From assembly GCF_018143015.1 (NCBI RefSeq), contig NC_054754.1, positions 25,434,894 through 25,498,893 on the forward strand: DNA of 64,000 nt, read 5' to 3'. This DNA comes from Lytechinus variegatus. Taxonomy: Eukaryota > Echinodermata > Echinoidea > Temnopleuroida > Toxopneustidae. The first letter of the stretch is position 1. Every line of letters begins with the position of its first letter. The position numbers and the translations under genes were made by a program. The notes beneath the pieces are model-generated. The model made no database searches. It was given only the letters and a program-made list of their open reading frames with translations, and was not told the DNA's origin. Shown here one piece after another: positions 60,910 to 64,000 of this stretch.

Positions 60910-61500
60910 GCTGTAGGTCTATATCCCACTTCGATAGTTTAAAGTCCGAGGTGTATTGGATCAAATCCTCGGTTGAACTTGAAGATGGAGATAAGATGTA
61001 GATCTAGACCCTTACAAAATAAGTTTGCTGTATAGAAGAGCTGATTATGCTGATATTATTAGATGTTGGAAGCAAACATGTACATGTAAGAGTGCGATGT
61101 GGAAGATAGGGTGGGGGTACAGCATGCAATAGTCACTTCAATTTAAGATTAAGCAGGTTGCTGCAGAGGTGAAGCAGGAGGAAAGTACGTTACGTAACAA
61201 GAGTACACAATAATACATCTACACTACGTAGTACGGTAGCACACAGCCAAATATGACGGAGGGTGACACTGTACGAGACAACACAACACTTAGTTAGGTC
61301 ACGCTCAACACAACATGAACAGACACAAGTCAGGCCAGGCCGAAACATGCATGCAGGTTACACGAAAGACATGCAGTAAAACAGAATAATATTACCAATT
61401 TAGCTGTCAAGCCTATATCATGTAGATCTAGCCTTGTAGATAATATACAACTGACTATGAGTTGGAAGACCTTGATTGAGGTTGATTACTGCAGACTAAG
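60910..61500 (-). other. 5' leader of the PHD-type LINE (extent uncertain)
   Basis: Sequence upstream of the ORF1 ATG. Short open frames only. It probably holds the internal promoter of the element, but I recognise no motif. Confidence 0.35.
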
Positions 61501-61806
61501 ACTGAGGTAATGCATGCAGATCTGGGCACGTTTTCCCGCCAAACTCGTAGATCAATAGGTGGGACTATCTTCACAAAGTCTGTTGAGATTGGGCATCAGG
61601 TTCCATCCATAAGGTTATTTATCCTTGTCCATTCGTTGGCGAAATCACACTATAAATGTCAGCTGGTTAATGTATGTTCTTCCTAAGCCATAAAACCAAA
61701 GCCTATAATTATCTTGCAGAGTAAAGTACAAAAATTATAAGGTAATTTGGGAGAGAACAAAAAACACGTCCGTCCGTCCGAGTCACATACATGTAACATG
61801 ATCCTC

Positions 61807-61894
61807 TTGTTGTTGTTTTTGCTGTTGTTCTCCTTATTCTTTTTTTCCTCATCCTTTTTCTTCTGTAATTCTCCTTCTCTTCTATTTTTTCTAC
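61807..61894 (+). repeat. Pyrimidine-rich duplicated segment, copy A
   Basis: TGTTGTTGTTTTTGCTGTTG to CTCTTCTATTTTTTCT, about 85 bases, almost identical to 62518-62609. Both give misleading Leu/Phe/Ser-rich open frames. Confidence 0.8.
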
Positions 61895-62517
61895 ACCACT
61901 CATTTTCTGCTTTTGTTGTTCATTTAGTCCTATTTTTTTTTTTGGGGGGGGGGGTTCTGTATTTTTATTTCAAACACAATAGTAGAAAATCAATATATTG
62001 TCATTTCTACCAAAATTACCAATTCCATCGACATTATCAATGTTAATTCAATTTATGTTTTACACCTATAGTACGGGCTTAAGGAAATTTTAGCATGTGT
62101 AAAAAGGGTATTCATGATCAGCCTTATTTTCTAACATTGATGAAAAGAGCGGGAAAAGTTGTGTCAATAACTTGATTCAGTTGATTTCTTTCACCTCCGA
62201 GTCTTTTTTGTCCTGATGACTTCATTGGAAAAACTAGCCTATACTAACTTTGGAATTCTCTTCCCAATGATATACATGTAGCAAAAAGGAAACTGTACTT
62301 TACTTTTGAAAAATATCTTTCACTTTAGAGTCAAAGAGAAGATGCAAATACACTGTACAGTATGTTCAGTAGATTTAGCCTGAATACTGACCACGTTCTT
62401 TTCTTTTCTCTACCAGGTTTATTTTACATAGTTTGATTGAAGTTTTTCTATCAATATGACTAAATGATGTCCTGTCTTTTTCTATTTCTTTTCTCTCTTC
62501 CTTCTATTCTCTTTGTG

Positions 62518-62609
62518 TTATTGTTGTTGTTTTTGCTGTTGTTCTCCTTATTCTTTTTTTCCTCATCCTTTTTCTTCTGTAATTCTCCTTCTCTTCTTCT
62601 ATTTTTTCT
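62518..62609 (+). repeat. Pyrimidine-rich duplicated segment, copy B
   Basis: See 61807-61894. Copies are in direct orientation about 710 bases apart. Confidence 0.8.
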
Positions 62610-62779
62610 TCTACTTCTTCATTATATTCTTTTATATATTATCTCTATGCATCTTATTAATTGGTAATAGTAAATTTTGAATTTTTCGTTTTTTTTTTTA
62701 AATACGTAAATAGTATAATTTTACCATTTTATTATCTTAATTCTATAAGTCAAAGACCCCACTGGTAATAAGCCTTAGA

Positions 62780-62880
62780 GCTTTCATGGGTCATCATGTG
62801 CAAGCCTGTTGTTTTTAATTCTACTGTACATATGTTATGGTGACTTGCCAAATAAAATCATTCAATCAATCAAAGTTTAG
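62780..62880 (+). repeat. Probable LINE 3' end
   Basis: GGTGACTTGCCAAATAAAAT followed by TCATTCAATCAATCAA, a typical CR1-like 3' UTR and tail on the plus strand. No coding part recognised upstream. Confidence 0.4.
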
Positions 62881-63314
62881 AAAGAAAATATCAGAGAAGC
62901 AGGGCCCAGGGGGAAGATTTTAAGTTTTTGAAGACGACTGGACAGGTAAGACTGAAGAGGATGGGGGGCACGGAGCAGGGGAAAAAATACACGGGGGCTC
63001 GGGGCGATTTTGCCCCTGAAATGCCCTAAAGAGCCCTGGAAAACTAAAATGGAGGCCCTGAAATTCATATAGGGTCCAATGTAAACTTTAACACAAATTA
63101 GGATATTTGGGCTAGTGAGCTCAAAAATAGCCCCGGAAAATAAATTATTAATTTTTTCCCTGGCACGGAGAGAAGAGAGGAAGTACTGAGTAGGATGTCC
63201 GAACGCAAACTGGCAAAGTCATACTAAAATTTTAAGCAATTATTAGTGAATGTTAGGTTCACACTACCAATCCTGATAATGCCCGATCACTCATTTTCCA
63301 TGACCAATCAAATT

Positions 63315-63495
63315 TTTATTTTCTTTTAATAGTTACAACTTACTTTCGGATCACACTTTTATTTCCCATTAACATTTCAAAAGTTCAAAGTTCCTCAATC
63401 AGTCCGTCTAATAGACAGCCTGATTGAGGAGGTTTGAAATATTTGGAGAAAATAAAAAATTGTGATCCAAATGTAAAGTGACAAGAAAATAAAAG
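63315..63495. mobile_element. Long imperfect hairpin element centred at 63411
   Basis: The left arm (CGGATCACACTTTTATTT, AACATTTCAAAAG, TCCTCAATCAG) is mirrored in the right arm (CTGATTGAGGA, TTTGAAATATTT, AAAAAATTGTGATCC). The loop is about 17 bases. MITE-like, non-coding. Confidence 0.65.
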
Positions 63496-63510
63496 TTTGG
63501 GCCTCTTTCA

Positions 63511-63678
63511 GGGGGGCGTTTCATGAAAGGACTTGTCAGACGTTTTATCCGACAAGTCCCATTTTATCCGACAGTTACCATAGGAAGAGTGCCTCTCAGC
63601 CAATCAAAATCATGGAAAGATGTCAGATCTCTGAGATCTGACAACTTGTCGGATAAAAATATTGATGAAACGCTCCCC
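63511..63678. mobile_element. 168-bp MITE with GGGGGGCGTTTCATGAAAG ends
   Basis: Left GGGGGGCGTTTCATGAAAGG and right ATTGATGAAACGCTCCCC are inverted; the arms also share ATCCGACAAGT and its inverse ACTTGTCGGAT. A decayed relative lies at 25316-25465. Confidence 0.8.
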
Positions 63679-63749
63679 AGGGTCTTCTTATTCTTCTGGT
63701 AACAGTACCAGGCCAACGTCAGGTGTATTGTCGTACTGGTCGGGCTCAA

Positions 63750-63870
63750 TTACTTTCTTCAATTTTACGTAATTGAAGAAATGTTCAATTAATACAATTA
63801 CTTTTCAATTAAATTACATTATTTTCAATTACGATTGCCAATTTTGTCAATTACAATTTCAATTACTTTC
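63750..63870. repeat. TCAATTAC-rich low-complexity tract
   Basis: Recurring TCAATTAC / GTAATTGA words over about 110 bases, partly palindromic (ACGTAATTGAAGAA). Confidence 0.7.
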
Positions 63871-64000
63871 ATAGATATGTCATAAATGAATTGTATTCTG
63901 TATACCGGTACCACATATTTCAACATAATTCTAAGTTGCAGAGAAGATTGACATTTATAAAGGTTTATGTTAAAGAGCATGGATTCTGCCTATTTCACTC

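Larger units (their letters stand above)
53940..61500 (-). mobile_element. Large LINE with PHD-finger ORF1 and APE endonuclease/RT ORF2
   Basis: About 7.5 kb on the minus strand. The 3' end is a (GAA)n tail ending at about 53940. ORF1 is at 60909-58024, the endonuclease part of ORF2 at 57794-56373 and the RT part at 56113-54092 (open from about 56405). One frameshift near 56390-56405 separates the endonuclease and RT parts. The 5' leader is about 60910-61500; its exact start could not be fixed. I did not find target duplications. ORF1 with a PHD finger recalls CR1-type ORF1 proteins, but the RT motifs (QGVRQGGILSP) differ from CR1, so the clade is open. Confidence 0.85.

Noticed and set aside
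61747..62667. Leu/Phe/Ser-rich ORFs as membrane proteins
   Set aside because: They come from a duplicated pyrimidine-rich tract, with no start context or codon structure of a gene.

Overview
The window reads as animal nuclear DNA, most likely from an echinoderm and probably a sea urchin. The evidence is a fibropellin-type gene (EGF repeats, a CUB domain and an avidin-like C-terminal domain, a combination known from sea urchin extracellular matrix), spliced genes with GT-AG introns, an intronless class A GPCR, and dense non-LTR retrotransposons and MITE-like DNA elements. Genus and species cannot be resolved from the sequence alone. There is no sign of an operon, CRISPR array or virus.

Layout. 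1-7,430: a minus-strand gene whose first three coding exons (7430-7358, 4933-4836, 4261-4129) join in frame into an acidic protein I do not recognise; its introns and flank carry two near-identical TIR elements, a trinucleotide microsatellite, a TTAA-flanked MITE and a short palindromic MITE. 7,900-17,660: a nest of mobile DNA. A duplicated AT-rich block carries small hAT-like insertions, a TGACC-rich tandem-repeat element is split by a 4.4 kb CR1/L2-like LINE, and a tract with repeated CGCGCTTCGCGC motifs follows. 18,200-21,100: TTAA-type and TA-type foldback MITEs. 21,302-22,801: an aminergic-like GPCR on the minus strand.

24,932-42,500 (minus): a fibropellin-like gene that I could assemble completely. 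It has 11 coding exons and 1,491 nt of coding sequence (496 aa), with all junctions in phase except the last pair, which also joins in frame. Its introns host a CR1-type RT relic, a hAT-like element with a perfect 8-bp target duplication, a TTAA MITE, a TA foldback MITE and an RTE-like relic. A large inverted array of TTCGGAATTACGAACC-like units lies at 40,714-41,286 inside its first intron.

42,500-53,000: mostly relics (a LINE relic split by a TTAA MITE, several palindromic MITEs, another CGCGAAGCGCGAGC tract on the opposite strand). 53,103-53,130 is a likely first coding exon of a plus-strand gene (MALKALVNK...). 53,940 to about 61,500 (minus) is a large LINE with a PHD-finger ORF1 carrying eleven 26-30-residue repeats, an APE-type endonuclease and a reverse transcriptase, broken by one visible frameshift. 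The last 2.5 kb holds duplicated pyrimidine tracts and two palindromic MITEs.

The host genes here (matrix protein, GPCR, two unidentified genes) have no evident joint pathway. The unifying theme is repeated insertion, nesting and decay of non-autonomous transposons, several with readable target-site duplications.
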